Assembly: GCA_022565415.1 (NCBI GenBank) | Contig: JAIUMT010000023.1 | Span: forward strand, 1-19,384 | Length of the DNA stretch: 19,384 nt | Origin: Balneolales bacterium | GTDB taxonomy: Bacteria; Bacteroidota; Rhodothermia; Balneolales; HLUCCA01 | Direction: 5' to 3' | Shown here: positions 12,101 through 17,409 of the stretch, one piece after another | How the letters are laid out: each line of letters begins with the position of its first letter | Position numbering within the stretch: the stretch's first letter is position 1 | Position numbers and translations under genes: made by a program | Notes under the pieces: generated by a model | Seen by the model: the letters and a program-made list of their open reading frames with translations, nothing else | Told to the model about the DNA's origin: nothing | Databases searched by the model: none

Positions 12101-12189
12101 ATGGTGGCCATATCGACTGGTTGGAAAAGACCCATAATTCGGATGTAATTAAAGAGTGGATTTTTCAATTTTCACAACCTGAAATTTAG
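3196..12189 (+). CDS. Nonribosomal peptide synthetase, C-FkbH-PCP-C-A-PCP-E-TE (2997 aa)
   Basis: Bimodular terminal NRPS. Domains: C1 about 8-465 (HHIILDG 141-147; the opening LSPVQEGMYFH is typical of C domains that accept a D-residue from an upstream E-containing protein); FkbH-like about 486-1000; PCP1 with S1145 in LGGNSL; C2 about 1204-1650 (HHLVTDG 1331-1337); A about 1677-2210 (core A3 1869-1882, A10 lysine K2200); PCP2 with S2256 in GGDSI; E about 2300-2755 (H2435, H2436, D2440, E2602); TE about 2761-2997. TE has S2837 in GHSMG, D2865 28 residues later, and H2972, the spacing of a type I thioesterase triad. Low-complexity inserts interrupt C1 (204-255), C2 (1550-1586), A (1789-1836) and E (2512-2555). 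Inferred action: C1 joins the upstream chain to a hydroxy acid loaded by FkbH, module 2 adds an amino acid that is epimerised, and TE releases the chain. The ATG 8 nt after the previous stop has no Shine-Dalgarno, but the C1 motif begins at once, so this start fits. Confidence 0.95.
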   Translation: MSSVQVKNICGLSPVQEGMYFHYLMARPNDPYVIQSQYELEGFVDSERLKVAFDVLVDRHDSLRTLFMHQKTPDPVQIVLNKRETPFEFHDLSGQDEPEACIGDYTISDIKKGFDLSKDPLIRLALFQIGDESFRLVMTLHHIILDGWSSGVIENELFRIYAGNAFAADVVKRSPVSFAGYIKWLKSQPENEGIEYFKKIIPVDVNVNPFTRDNKSDVNSNLLKEDDKSDANANPFTEDNKVDVSTNPLSQDDKSVDNPTPGVHKSITNIDFETTRQLKTLASEQQVTLSDLLRAAWYLCTCKLTGSDRFTTLHTVSGRPAELPGSSEMVGMFINAMVQPVTISDQSILEFLRQHHQQFAQSLTWQHVSMSKVAKSVGVQSELADSLLVFENYPELGDERASLEAAMGFTFKSLSSDETTNYPVTIQFHIGDTIEVRYFLKENWFNTADLQRFEKAFDEVLREIVRDPFQSVMTFLPKQSQKLPAEELSVYISSNFTDTSIEPYLNWWLESAGFSPEIKLADYNSVIQETMDSESLIFTHSGPSLILLKVLDLARFRPDLSGESLEKFLIDTISVITSNLKKHPGAYPLCIALTPEQPELIDNVSAARYERVISHLQTEISGSDHIKMIDLRQSHLSNADVFDATSNQIGHIPYTEAGYSYLASQLARTLRAWKHQPFKVIVLDADNTLWQGVLGEDGVDGVQITEAHKLLQNFMLERRNEGFLLALCTKNNNVDVEEFFASRADMVLKSSDFVSIKANWAPKSGNIRELAQELNLGLDSFIFLDDSSLEIEEVSSELPDVLALKLPEQTSQWKLFLGHVWAFDTFNVTKEDRNRTELYQAETKRREIALKHDQPDDFIAQLNVKTEFIHAQEAFLPRIEQLTQRTNQFNLNGRRFTLAEVISYGEQAGQQVIAMSVSDQFGEYGLTGALFIRIDENILHVDAWMLSCRVLSRGVEHHVIRFLSTIASRNGADIIRFHHVKTPKNVPVQLFLLGELFELASNADADIDFVCENVKKVPDVGSFALVESLQQSHQPQNPQINRQVAPSFEKIDRADEVAYDHLPETSGAAFQHIRNKRYLAAIHKLHPQKLQNCRKAINNAIYTHLTAYMEPITQSEHQIAAIWSDLLDVTQVGRNDDFFHLGGNSLMATRLASRLYKTFGIDINLKSVFENSVLNALAAVIDYMDIASTKASVEEIMVIESDSYSLSDSQLRIWRSEQVFDTSAGYILGGAYRIGGDFDIDRLRMAIQRLTNRHSALRTTFPQINGEPRQVIHDAVSVPVLSFETSGTPDDLSQKIEAFFTTRFDLENGPLLAFAYHQNSSDDHILAIKIHHLVTDGWSQGIVMKQLLELYQNGSDAQAKAEAPTVRFVDFVHWQQNQADSQHADWKKFWEMELSDEYERFEFPADYPRPKTIKKSTQQLSISVDADFRSKVDAFSRRNQLSLYMTMMASVHLLVQKYTGSADNVIGSPFSGRTHPSVQDTVGFFVNTLPFRMKSQSEQSLSAWLNEIREKTIHMLQYQHVSLDTILSHMQITATDGRPPLFDVLVLVQEEPESDGSDGSSESGESDEAGSQSDGSGDSGVPKSTGLSIKPFSSEHMGAGYDLVFQVFSSRNAWRLVIEYQPELFHPRTITALGEHWKAVLKNMTEADDRALVSEISANTLEINNTLKRLGRGAKRDYPDQTLLEVFESVALRNPTSIALIDEKNRDTTYHELDLLSTSVARKLINRGVRPGDRIIVNTELKSHAILLMLALFKCRAIYVPVDSETPAPRLEYIMETCNPVYRIIDFLDASAITETSEPFETTDSLESPKIPETETSVEFEKSEPIESPEKAPSEQTHVLVLLVQQLLDEPTPDPVDLPERGEPGDSAYIIFTSGSTGRPKGVEVHHRGLVNMTHTTCRNCDVNASDRVICFASISFDASLSEFYMGFLPGATLICPENSIKKDAFEFVDFMNRQKISVITIPPVFLASLNRPELPHLKSILTAGEAARKSDALHYAKTKRYINAYGPTECSVGSNAHIVQADGNYSSQIPIGTAFDNVQLAVLDKNLELAPFGATGQLAINGIQVAKGYYGRPDLTEKVFIRHPEFEGRTYLTGDLVRWNAQGQLEFIGRNDNQVKVRGYRIELDEIKQQLELISDVSISHIQVVTDSHGEKQIIAWLVEVNPINDEDLRRALLRHLPNYMIPARFIRVPEIKLTINGKVDVKSLPNPFEQGSRQQISTYSGDNPELKLLHEALGNYLTGTIDITASFTQVGGDSIKAIQITNFLKQHGYPIRAGLLYEVSRLDELSEHMTKVKSQLSGKPALKPGIVRCTPMQQWFFREVTEPDQQNLFWMQAGFTVHQVLPSDFIIQMLRELVSHHEIFRIRFNNNDTANDIIEAEPIVDIQLLDGDSADFTTQLDKYHQSLNRIIDFEQGSVAAFLVVQKRGSTQILCTVHHLVIDAMSLRLIRDQFQWMLNQFEKRESFSLETGYITQQQWTDRCQEIANDPGFGSEREYWKSIYTQKSSQFVMFGSGIKPTSTHSPETKPAFNPPETQVTDTYSLGKKPTDTKPRVQSTSLSRNHSGRLLDLCKTSSQKPEHVLLAACVKAIAAITGKATLSVDIESQGRESLGKSVDTGTTLGWFTTEYPIRLSSDNDLLDIISDVATSTNRVQNDGLGAILVRNELFESGIQPQKADLGFNYLGKFDSNDGAQNEWQWDDSLILNHNGFSHKWHPLELSALIENGSIQLRLQSNTPSIDQDELVEILRLAHDSLVTMASSVEKDTRPVIVFFPFVASNALYFENLKSQLEPEFNVVVLELPGHGKRIDEPFAESIEVACNDLLRQIGAQDEPMFWVGHSMGAYLGSACLQYLAAWQMPHPAGFLISDVAAPGQFDAWIVGEMTHAQRHEYYARLGYDVLLNELDAASKAHAEQLIHQDLKLIRQFVNPNQPQITVPVHFLYSKSESKSVKNEWIQGWQAICEHKIECSAFDGGHIDWLEKTHNSDVIKEWIFQFSQPEI
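3805..3960 (+). repeat. Four in-frame 39-nt tandem repeats inside condensation domain C1
   Basis: Four 13-codon copies begin at 3805, 3844, 3883 and 3922 (residues 204-255), for example DVNVNPFTRDNKS, DVNSNLLKEDDKS and DANANPFTEDNKV. Copies 1 and 3 share the bases GAATCCATTTAC. The array lies about 57 residues after the catalytic HHIILDG, in the interior of C1, before the second half of the domain (VHKSITNIDF onward). The unit length matches the array at 1328-1597, but the composition is Asp/Asn/Lys-rich. Confidence 0.9.
4651..6195 (+). other. FkbH-like domain embedded in the NRPS (replaces the A domain of module 1)
   Basis: Residues 486-1000 of the synthetase match the whole FkbH family layout. 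An N-terminal part runs from LSVYISSNFTDTSIEPYL. A HAD-type phosphatase core follows, with DADNTLW at 684-690, the Cys-containing CTKNN at 728-732 and DDSS at 785-788. The GNAT-like C-terminal part contains QRTNQFNL at 884-891. Characterised FkbH-type enzymes dephosphorylate 1,3-bisphosphoglycerate and pass a glyceryl group through an active-site Cys to a carrier protein; an embedded relative in bryostatin synthesis loads lactate. C728 lies in the right motif for the covalent Cys. The next domain is PCP1, the expected acceptor. Glycerate versus lactate cannot be decided from sequence. Confidence 0.9.
7843..7953 (+). repeat. Ser/Gly/Asp-rich low-complexity insert in condensation domain C2
   Basis: Residues 1550-1586 are almost wholly Ser, Gly, Asp and Glu (for example SDGSDGSSESGESDEAGS), built on short TCTGAC/GGGTCT-like motifs. 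The insert follows the conserved segment GRPPLFDVLVLVQ and precedes GLSIKPFSSEH. C domains normally have only a short loop here. Confidence 0.75.
8224..9828 (+). other. Adenylation domain of module 2, predicted aromatic substrate
   Basis: Residues 1677-2210 hold A1-A10 motifs, including FTSGSTGRPKG (A3), NAYGPTE (A5) and the NGKVD lysine (A10). Aligning by eye to GrsA gives the specificity positions D1918, A1919, S1922, T1961, L1982, A1984, A2005, V2013, G2014, K2200, i.e. DASTLAAVGK. As I recall, this is close to tyrosine-type codes such as DASTIAAVCK and to the phenylalanine code of GrsA (DAWTIAAICK). The prediction of Tyr or another aromatic residue is moderate at best, because two pocket positions differ. 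Confidence 0.7.
8578..8697 (+). repeat. Diverged 60-nt duplication in a Glu/Ser/Pro-rich insert of the A domain
   Basis: Two 20-residue copies (8578-8637 and 8638-8697) share the framework ETS..FE.....ESP, with 8 of 20 residues identical. They form the core of an acidic insert (residues 1789-1836) between core motifs A2 and A3, upstream of the ATP-binding loop. The A domain is otherwise intact on both sides. Confidence 0.55.
10729..10860 (+). repeat. Lys/Pro/Thr-rich low-complexity insert in the E domain
   Basis: Residues 2512-2555 contain a weak 19-residue repeat (THSPETKP and TYSLGKKP) rich in Thr, Pro and Lys. The insert separates the first half of the epimerization domain, with HHLVIDAMS, from its second half, with ESQGRE and GFNYLGKF. 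Confidence 0.6.
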
Positions 12190-12197
12190 CATACTAA

Positions 12198-13199
12198 ATG
12201 AACTCTAATTCTATGCCTAATAATCAATTACAAAACATATCTGATATCGAATCGAAGTTGAATTACGCTCTTAGCAAGCGGGAACTCAAGCGGATGATCG
12301 ATAATGGAACCCGAAAATTCTCGTCAGCTGCTAAAATTGTCGACTTACTTCAGGTTCAGGGAACTCACATTCTCCCCGACGAGGTGAGGTCCGCTTTCAA
12401 AAGTGCCGGGGTAAGCTATTCGTCGCAGTCAATTGCGCATCTAAACATGCGTGGTGGTATTGGTAAAACGACGGCGTCAATAAGTCTGGCAACTCGGGCG
12501 GTACAGTACGGGTTTAAAACATGTTTATTAGATCTTGATCCGCAGGCTTCGGCCACATATGCGCTTTTCCCCGACATGACCGATGAGCACCTGGTGGTCG
12601 CAGACATCTGGGAAAATACGGATGAATTACTTGATGAGAGCCTTGTCGAAGTTTCGAAAGACCTATATTTACTTCCATCTTCGCTGGATAATTCGATTTT
12701 GGATGATGAATGGGATGATCCGGCCATCCAAAAGACTGCAGTTAAAAAAATCATCGATAAGCTGAAATCCGACGGATTTGATCTTATTGTGATCGATGCA
12801 CCTCCGTCGTTAAATTGCATTGTAATTTCGGTGATTGCAGCCGTTGACACCATCATCGTTCCGGTGTGGAGTGATCCATTTTCTGTGCGCGGACTCGAAA
12901 TTCTGATTCAAGAGTCAGCGCAAATAGCTGCCGCATTTGAGCGAAATGACCCAATAATCCAGATTCTATTCGCACAATACGACTCTCGGTTGAAATTATC
13001 GGAATCGGTTTTCCAGTCGTTGAAGAAAAAATACCCGAAACAGTTGCTGAAATCACGCATTCGCACCAGTACCGAGTTCAGCAAAGCCATCCACAAACAA
13101 GAAACCGTCTTTCGAAAAAACTTAAAGCATGTCGCGTCGATCGATTATGATGCCTATGTGCGTGAAGTTTTGTCACTTTCCATACCATCGCCATATTAA
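12198..13199 (+). CDS. ParA/MinD-family (Soj-like) P-loop ATPase
   Basis: A 333-residue protein. A helical N-terminal region of about 75 residues (LSKRELKRMIDNGTRKFSS) resembles the extension of plasmid-type ParA proteins. The deviant Walker A box follows as RGGIGKTT at 85-92, then the Walker A' box LLDLDPQAS around 110-118, and a Walker B-like VIDAPPS. The family hydrolyses ATP in a sandwich dimer to position DNA, chemosensory arrays, carboxysomes or other cargo. The signature lysine of the usual KGGxGKT motif is arginine here (R85), while the catalytic-loop K90 is kept. The start lies 8 nt after the NRPS stop and the next gene is 10 nt downstream, so it is very probably in the NRPS operon. 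No ParB-like partner or plasmid gene is seen. A role in this pathway is unknown; placing the synthetase or exporter in the cell is only a hypothesis. Confidence 0.9.
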   Translation: MNSNSMPNNQLQNISDIESKLNYALSKRELKRMIDNGTRKFSSAAKIVDLLQVQGTHILPDEVRSAFKSAGVSYSSQSIAHLNMRGGIGKTTASISLATRAVQYGFKTCLLDLDPQASATYALFPDMTDEHLVVADIWENTDELLDESLVEVSKDLYLLPSSLDNSILDDEWDDPAIQKTAVKKIIDKLKSDGFDLIVIDAPPSLNCIVISVIAAVDTIIVPVWSDPFSVRGLEILIQESAQIAAAFERNDPIIQILFAQYDSRLKLSESVFQSLKKKYPKQLLKSRIRTSTEFSKAIHKQETVFRKNLKHVASIDYDAYVREVLSLSIPSPY

Positions 13200-13209
13200 T
13201 TCGAATTAT

Positions 13210-13758
13210 ATGTCAATTAAAAAGAAACGAAGCCGATTGTATCAGTCTGCCGAAGCCGATTCTGAGTCTGGTGCAGAAGACACCTCAGCAAATAAACCGC
13301 AATTTGACTTAATAAACAACGACAGCAATCATCGCCGAAGCGAAGCTGATGCCATTGTTAAGCGATACGCATACTATGGATCGGGAGTCGGACTTTTGCC
13401 CGTTCCTTTTGCAGAAGTACTCACCGTGAACGCCGTGCAATATTCGATGATTAAAAAGCTTGCTGCTTGCTATGATCTGCCATTTAAAGATCAATGGGTG
13501 AAATCGTTGGTGTCTAGTTTACTCTCTGGCGTGGTTAGTGCTAGTATAATTTATGGTCCCATTACCAATGCGCTCACCTTAATGACTGGATTTGGCTGGT
13601 TTATGCGAGCCGGTGTATCGTTAAGTGTCTCGGGTGCAGTAACTATGGCATTGGGAAAGCTCTTTATTGATCATTTCGAACGAGGTGGGTCGCTGTCTGA
13701 CCTCGACATTGAACAAAGTAAAGCTCAATTAAAAGGCGAACTCGCCATAGGTTCATAA
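13210..13758 (+). CDS. DUF697/YcjF-like small membrane protein
   Basis: A 182-residue protein. The N-terminal 45 residues are polar and probably disordered. The conserved core starts at ADAIVKRYAYYGSGVGLLPVPF (47-67) and continues with AVQYSMIKKLAACYDLPF (75-92), two hydrophobic segments around 98-148, and the end motif ALGKLFIDHFERGGSLSDLD (147-166). These match the pattern I know for DUF697 proteins, which are often fused to or found beside small GTPases. The frame is open further upstream to an ATG at 13129, but that overlaps the ParA gene by 71 nt and adds an unrelated tail. The ATG at 13210, 10 nt after the ParA stop, keeps the operon spacing. It may be the membrane partner of the ParA-like ATPase, by position only. 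Confidence 0.8.
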   Translation: MSIKKKRSRLYQSAEADSESGAEDTSANKPQFDLINNDSNHRRSEADAIVKRYAYYGSGVGLLPVPFAEVLTVNAVQYSMIKKLAACYDLPFKDQWVKSLVSSLLSGVVSASIIYGPITNALTLMTGFGWFMRAGVSLSVSGAVTMALGKLFIDHFERGGSLSDLDIEQSKAQLKGELAIGS

Positions 13759-13762
13759 GAAT

Positions 13763-14470
13763 ATGAATCAATCTAAAATGCAGTTATTCTTTTTGCCATT
13801 TGCGGGTGCCAATGTGAATTCATATCAGCCACTCACACAGTTTCTTAATGATGATTTTGATTGTCAGGTGATTGAGCTACCCGGACGAGGTTCACGATTT
13901 AGCGAACCACTGCTCGAGCATATTGATTCAATGGTCTCCTTTTGTGTTGATGAAATCACAAAAAAGCGAAATGGTGAACCCTGGGGACTCTTTGGTCATA
14001 GCCTTGGAGCGGTTTTAGCCATGTTGAGCTGTGATAGCGATACACTTCGTGGCAATCCACCAGAATGGATAATACTTTCTGGTCGTGCAGCTCCCGGAGT
14101 GTCGGTTTCTAGTACAGTCAGACATCAATTATCGCGTGATGCTCTTCTAAAAGATTTAATCAATATGGGCGGTTTGCAGCCGGAGCTTCTTGACCATCCG
14201 GAGCTTATTGATTTGATTGTGCCAATTATGCGGGCGGACTTCCGAGCCATTGAGACCTTCGATTTCGCTACCGTTCCCAAGCTGAGTGTTCCTCTAATGA
14301 TACTCGGTGGAACGACCGATTGCATAAGCGAAGACCAACTCATTGATTGGCAATACTTTACAACCAGTATTTGTACGGTCAACATGGTGCAGGGTGGTCA
14401 TTTTTTTATATTCCAAAACGGATGTGAAGTGGTCGGTTTAATTCGGGAAATGAGTAAGTTAACGGCATGA
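13763..14470 (+). CDS. Type II thioesterase of the NRPS cluster
   Basis: A 235-residue alpha/beta hydrolase of the GrsT/SrfAD type. LFFLPFAGANVNSY opens the fold, LPGRGSRFSEP follows, and the triad is S80 in GHSLG, D186 in GGTTDCIS and H213 in GGHFFIF. The late position of the Asp is that of stand-alone type II enzymes and differs from the TE fused to the NRPS, where Asp follows Ser by 28 residues. Such enzymes hydrolyse wrong acyl groups from carrier-domain phosphopantetheine arms. The gene starts 4 nt after the DUF697 gene, and its stop overlaps the start of the transporter gene (ATGA), implying coupled translation. Confidence 0.92.
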   Translation: MNQSKMQLFFLPFAGANVNSYQPLTQFLNDDFDCQVIELPGRGSRFSEPLLEHIDSMVSFCVDEITKKRNGEPWGLFGHSLGAVLAMLSCDSDTLRGNPPEWIILSGRAAPGVSVSSTVRHQLSRDALLKDLINMGGLQPELLDHPELIDLIVPIMRADFRAIETFDFATVPKLSVPLMILGGTTDCISEDQLIDWQYFTTSICTVNMVQGGHFFIFQNGCEVVGLIREMSKLTA

Positions 14471-16092
14471 ATTTTTTAGAACTAATTAAGATCGAGTCGA
14501 AAGAGATTACGAATAAAATCTTGATCTATGCTACGATCTCCGGACTCGCAAACGCGTCCATCTTAGCCGTCATTAACGCTGCTGCTGGCTCCGTTAGCGA
14601 TTTGGAGCTGAACTACAAATACTTGTTCATGTTCATAATCGCATTGGCGATTAACATCATAACTCAGCGATACCTGTTCGACAAATCGAGCACGATCATT
14701 GAGCGAATTGTACATGGCATCAGGGTTCGCTTAACTGGCAAAATCCGTCGCGCGGAAATGGTAGATTTAGATGCCATTGGGAAGGGTGAAATCTACAACC
14801 GCATGACTCAGCAAACATCCGAAGTTTCTCAGTCTGCCGGGGTAATCATCGCCGCGCTGCAATCGGCCATTATGGTCTCGTTCTCCGTCATGTATCTGGC
14901 TACTATATCGCTCTGGGCCTTTGCATTGACCATCCTCATCGTAGTAATTGGTATTTCGGTATACCTGAACAAAGAAAAATTCATTGTTCAGTTTATTCAC
15001 AAAACGAATGCAAGTGAAGTAAAACTGTTCAATGCGTTAACACACTTACTAGATGGATTCAAGGAAGTAAAATTAAGTCAGGACCGAAGCAGTGATTTAT
15101 CGAATCACATTAGCACCGTGGCATCAGAAGTACGTGGTCACCGGGTTCAAACCGAAAGGCTGTACAACTGGAACTACATCTTCGCTCAGTCGTTCTTTTA
15201 CGTTTTGGTTGCGGTGATGGTGTTTATATTACCACGTTTCATAGAAATGTATGCCGATAATGTAACCGAAATTGCGGCCGTTATTCTATTCATCATTGGA
15301 CCTCTATCAACCGTCGTTTCCGGATTTCCAGCCTATACGAAAGCGAATATCGCCGTTTTGGACATCAATGATCTGGAAAAGAACCTGGATCACATGAATG
15401 GGCGACCTCATAATTTTGATAGATCTGTACAACAACGCATCGCATCATTCAACACAGTTGCGCTAAAAGGTGTCGAGTTTTCGTACTATGATGTCCAAAA
15501 AGATGCCCTTTTCAAGACTGGTCCTATAGACTTGACCATTAAAAAAGGCGAAACGTTGTTTATTGTGGGTGGCAATGGTAGTGGGAAATCAACACTGCTA
15601 AAATTGCTAACCGGTTTGTATACGCCCGAAAAGGGGAAAATCGAGGTCGACGACCTGCCAATAACAGGAGAAAACGTTCAGGAATACCGCGAGCAATTCT
15701 CTGCGATCTTCTCCGATTTCCATTTGTTCGACCGGCTTTATGGCATCAAAGATTGGTCAAAAGATCAGATTAATTCACTTATTCGAGAGTTTCAGCTGGA
15801 TGACAAAACCTCGTTTGTGGATGGAGTGTTTACCAATTTGAACCTGTCGACCGGGCAGAAAAAGCGTATAGCAATGATTGTAGCGTTGCTTGAAAATCGA
15901 CCAATCTGCGTATTTGATGAATGGGCTGCAGATCAAGATCCCGAATTCAGACGCTATTTCTACTATGATTTGATACCTAAACTTAAGCAGACGGGTAAAA
16001 CGATAATCATCGTATCGCACGATGACCAATATTTTAACACTGCTGATCGTGTTATGAAAATGGATTACGGTCAACTTTCAGCATATTCCTGA
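14467..16092 (+). CDS. Cyclic-peptide export ABC transporter, PvdE/SyrD type
   Basis: A 541-residue fused membrane/ATPase exporter. Hydrophobic segments lie around 18-40, 52-71, 126-167 (two), 238-260 and 268-291. The nucleotide-binding domain has Walker A GGNGSGKST at 368-376, signature LSTGQ at 460-464, Walker B and the following FDEWAADQDPEFRRYFY (from F483), and the H-loop histidine H518. The FDEWAADQDP stretch is characteristic of the PvdE/SyrD family, which moves NRPS products or their precursors across the inner membrane in pyoverdine and syringomycin pathways. It is the likely exporter of this cluster's product. It overlaps the type II TE gene by 4 nt and is followed after 7 nt by the PotD-like gene. 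Confidence 0.93.
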   Translation: MNFLELIKIESKEITNKILIYATISGLANASILAVINAAAGSVSDLELNYKYLFMFIIALAINIITQRYLFDKSSTIIERIVHGIRVRLTGKIRRAEMVDLDAIGKGEIYNRMTQQTSEVSQSAGVIIAALQSAIMVSFSVMYLATISLWAFALTILIVVIGISVYLNKEKFIVQFIHKTNASEVKLFNALTHLLDGFKEVKLSQDRSSDLSNHISTVASEVRGHRVQTERLYNWNYIFAQSFFYVLVAVMVFILPRFIEMYADNVTEIAAVILFIIGPLSTVVSGFPAYTKANIAVLDINDLEKNLDHMNGRPHNFDRSVQQRIASFNTVALKGVEFSYYDVQKDALFKTGPIDLTIKKGETLFIVGGNGSGKSTLLKLLTGLYTPEKGKIEVDDLPITGENVQEYREQFSAIFSDFHLFDRLYGIKDWSKDQINSLIREFQLDDKTSFVDGVFTNLNLSTGQKKRIAMIVALLENRPICVFDEWAADQDPEFRRYFYYDLIPKLKQTGKTIIIVSHDDQYFNTADRVMKMDYGQLSAYS

Positions 16093-16099
16093 CATAAAA

Positions 16100-17275
16100 A
16101 TGAAAAATAAGCTTATCTCATCACCGCCATTTTCGATCACCGTCATCATCATACTGATATTGCTGGTGGTGTGGTATCGTAATCCTGAAATCTTCACCAA
16201 TATAAAAGAGACCTATACAGCCACTCAAAATTTGACAGATCGAACGGATACGCTAAGAGTGTATTCGTTTCCGAATTATTTCACAGATGAAATCATCACC
16301 CAGTTTGAAGAACGATATAATGTCGAAGTAGTCATCGACTATTATGATTCTAATGAAGAAATGCTTGCTAGAATGCAACAAGGGAAAAAGGCTGATGTTA
16401 TTGTCCCAACTGATTATGTAGTTGCATTTTTGGCACGCGAGGGATACCTCGAGCCCATCGACAGAAGCAAGCTTGAAAACTATAAATTTCTTGATGGCAG
16501 ATTTCAAGAAATGGATTACGACTACGCCAATCAGTACTCAATCCCTTATTTTTGGGGTTCGGTGGGCATCGCCTATAATCAGCATTATGTAATGGGATTG
16601 CCACTAAGTTGGGATACTATTCTGAATCCAGAAAAAATTGGCCACCTTCGAAATAGGATTTCCATCCTGGATGATGCTAGAATGACTTTGGGTATCTCAC
16701 TAATCTCATTAGGCTACAGTCCGAACACCAAGAATGAAGACGAGATTGCACTTGCCACACAAAGACTTATTGATATAATTCCCTACCTTCGCATGATTAA
16801 CAGCGAAAACCTGGAGGAGGACTTCAGGAAAGATAATATTGTAATTGGGATGTACTGGAGTGGTAGTTCGGCAAAGGCAGCTAATAATATTCGAAATCTT
16901 CGATTTATTCTTCCGTCTGAGGGATCCATATTCTTTGTCGATAACCTTGCCATACCGATTAACTCAACAGGCAAAACTTTAGCTTTTGAATTCATCGATT
17001 ATTTACTTGATCCGAAGGTGGCCGCTCAACTTACCAATAAGAATTTCTTTGCAAATCCAGTCACGCACTCCAGACGATACATTGATCGACTAATTTTGAA
17101 GGGACCCGCTTACAAGAATCCATTCTTGTCGCCTAATATCCATGTGATCGAAGATTTAGGAGAAGCCACACTACTTTACCTGAAATACTGGGACATGTTT
17201 AAAGACTCTGCGGCTGTTAACATGAAGCATGAAATACGCATTATGCGTACAGAAGACCGAATTCAATTACAATGA
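16100..17275 (+). CDS. PotD-like extracytoplasmic solute-binding protein, membrane-anchored
   Basis: A 391-residue protein of the polyamine-binding PotD/PotF family. A membrane segment at 11-25 (SITVIIILILLVVW) has no lipobox Cys and no clear signal-peptidase site, so it looks like an N-terminal anchor. Family motifs: DSNEEM at 83-88, DVIVPTDYVVAFL at 99-111, SIPYFWGSVGIAYN at 147-160, and LDDARMTLGISL at 190-201. From memory of E. coli PotD, the ligand carboxylate equivalents D192 and D281 and the tryptophan W253 are kept, but the Glu four residues into DDARE is Met (M195) and one pocket Trp is Phe (F279). The ligand may therefore differ from spermidine or putrescine. No matching permease or ATPase is in the window. 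It follows the exporter by 7 nt and probably ends the operon. Its role there is unknown. Confidence 0.85.
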   Translation: MKNKLISSPPFSITVIIILILLVVWYRNPEIFTNIKETYTATQNLTDRTDTLRVYSFPNYFTDEIITQFEERYNVEVVIDYYDSNEEMLARMQQGKKADVIVPTDYVVAFLAREGYLEPIDRSKLENYKFLDGRFQEMDYDYANQYSIPYFWGSVGIAYNQHYVMGLPLSWDTILNPEKIGHLRNRISILDDARMTLGISLISLGYSPNTKNEDEIALATQRLIDIIPYLRMINSENLEEDFRKDNIVIGMYWSGSSAKAANNIRNLRFILPSEGSIFFVDNLAIPINSTGKTLAFEFIDYLLDPKVAAQLTNKNFFANPVTHSRRYIDRLILKGPAYKNPFLSPNIHVIEDLGEATLLYLKYWDMFKDSAAVNMKHEIRIMRTEDRIQLQ

Positions 17276-17306
17276 TGTGATTCTCAGACGTGTTCTGCTA
17301 CATAGC

Positions 17307-17339
17307 GAGGTTATAACTGTCTTAAGACTAGCAAACCTC
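17307..17339. terminator. Possible bidirectional terminator hairpin between converging genes
   Basis: GAGGTT (17307-17312) pairs with AACCTC (17334-17339), and between them lies the perfect 10-nt palindrome GTCTTAAGAC (17319-17328). A short T run (TTTT) follows near 17350. It lies in the 134-nt gap between the end of the operon and the converging SPFH gene. The stem is short and interrupted, so this is tentative. Confidence 0.35.
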
Positions 17340-17409
17340 TTGAAACATATTTTCAAATCCGGATCTTAACCACTCAGTAGTTCTCAATACTCTAAGCAGA
17401 CGGGGCAAT

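Noticed and set aside
12416..12856. Antisense ORF of 146 codons over the ParA gene
   Set aside because: Ser-rich mirror of a well-conserved ATPase frame, with no recognisable motif of its own.
12198..13199. ParA gene as evidence of a plasmid or integrated element
   Set aside because: There is no ParB, replication gene, integrase or repeat boundary nearby, and the spacing ties it to the NRPS operon.
13129..13209. Upstream ATG of the DUF697 gene
   Set aside because: It would overlap the ParA coding region by 71 nt with a tail unlike the family; the ATG at 13210 keeps the 10-nt spacing.
17276..17409. Small gene or RNA in the gap between the PotD-like and SPFH genes
   Set aside because: Stop codons occur in all useful frames, and only the weak hairpin at 17307-17339 stands out.
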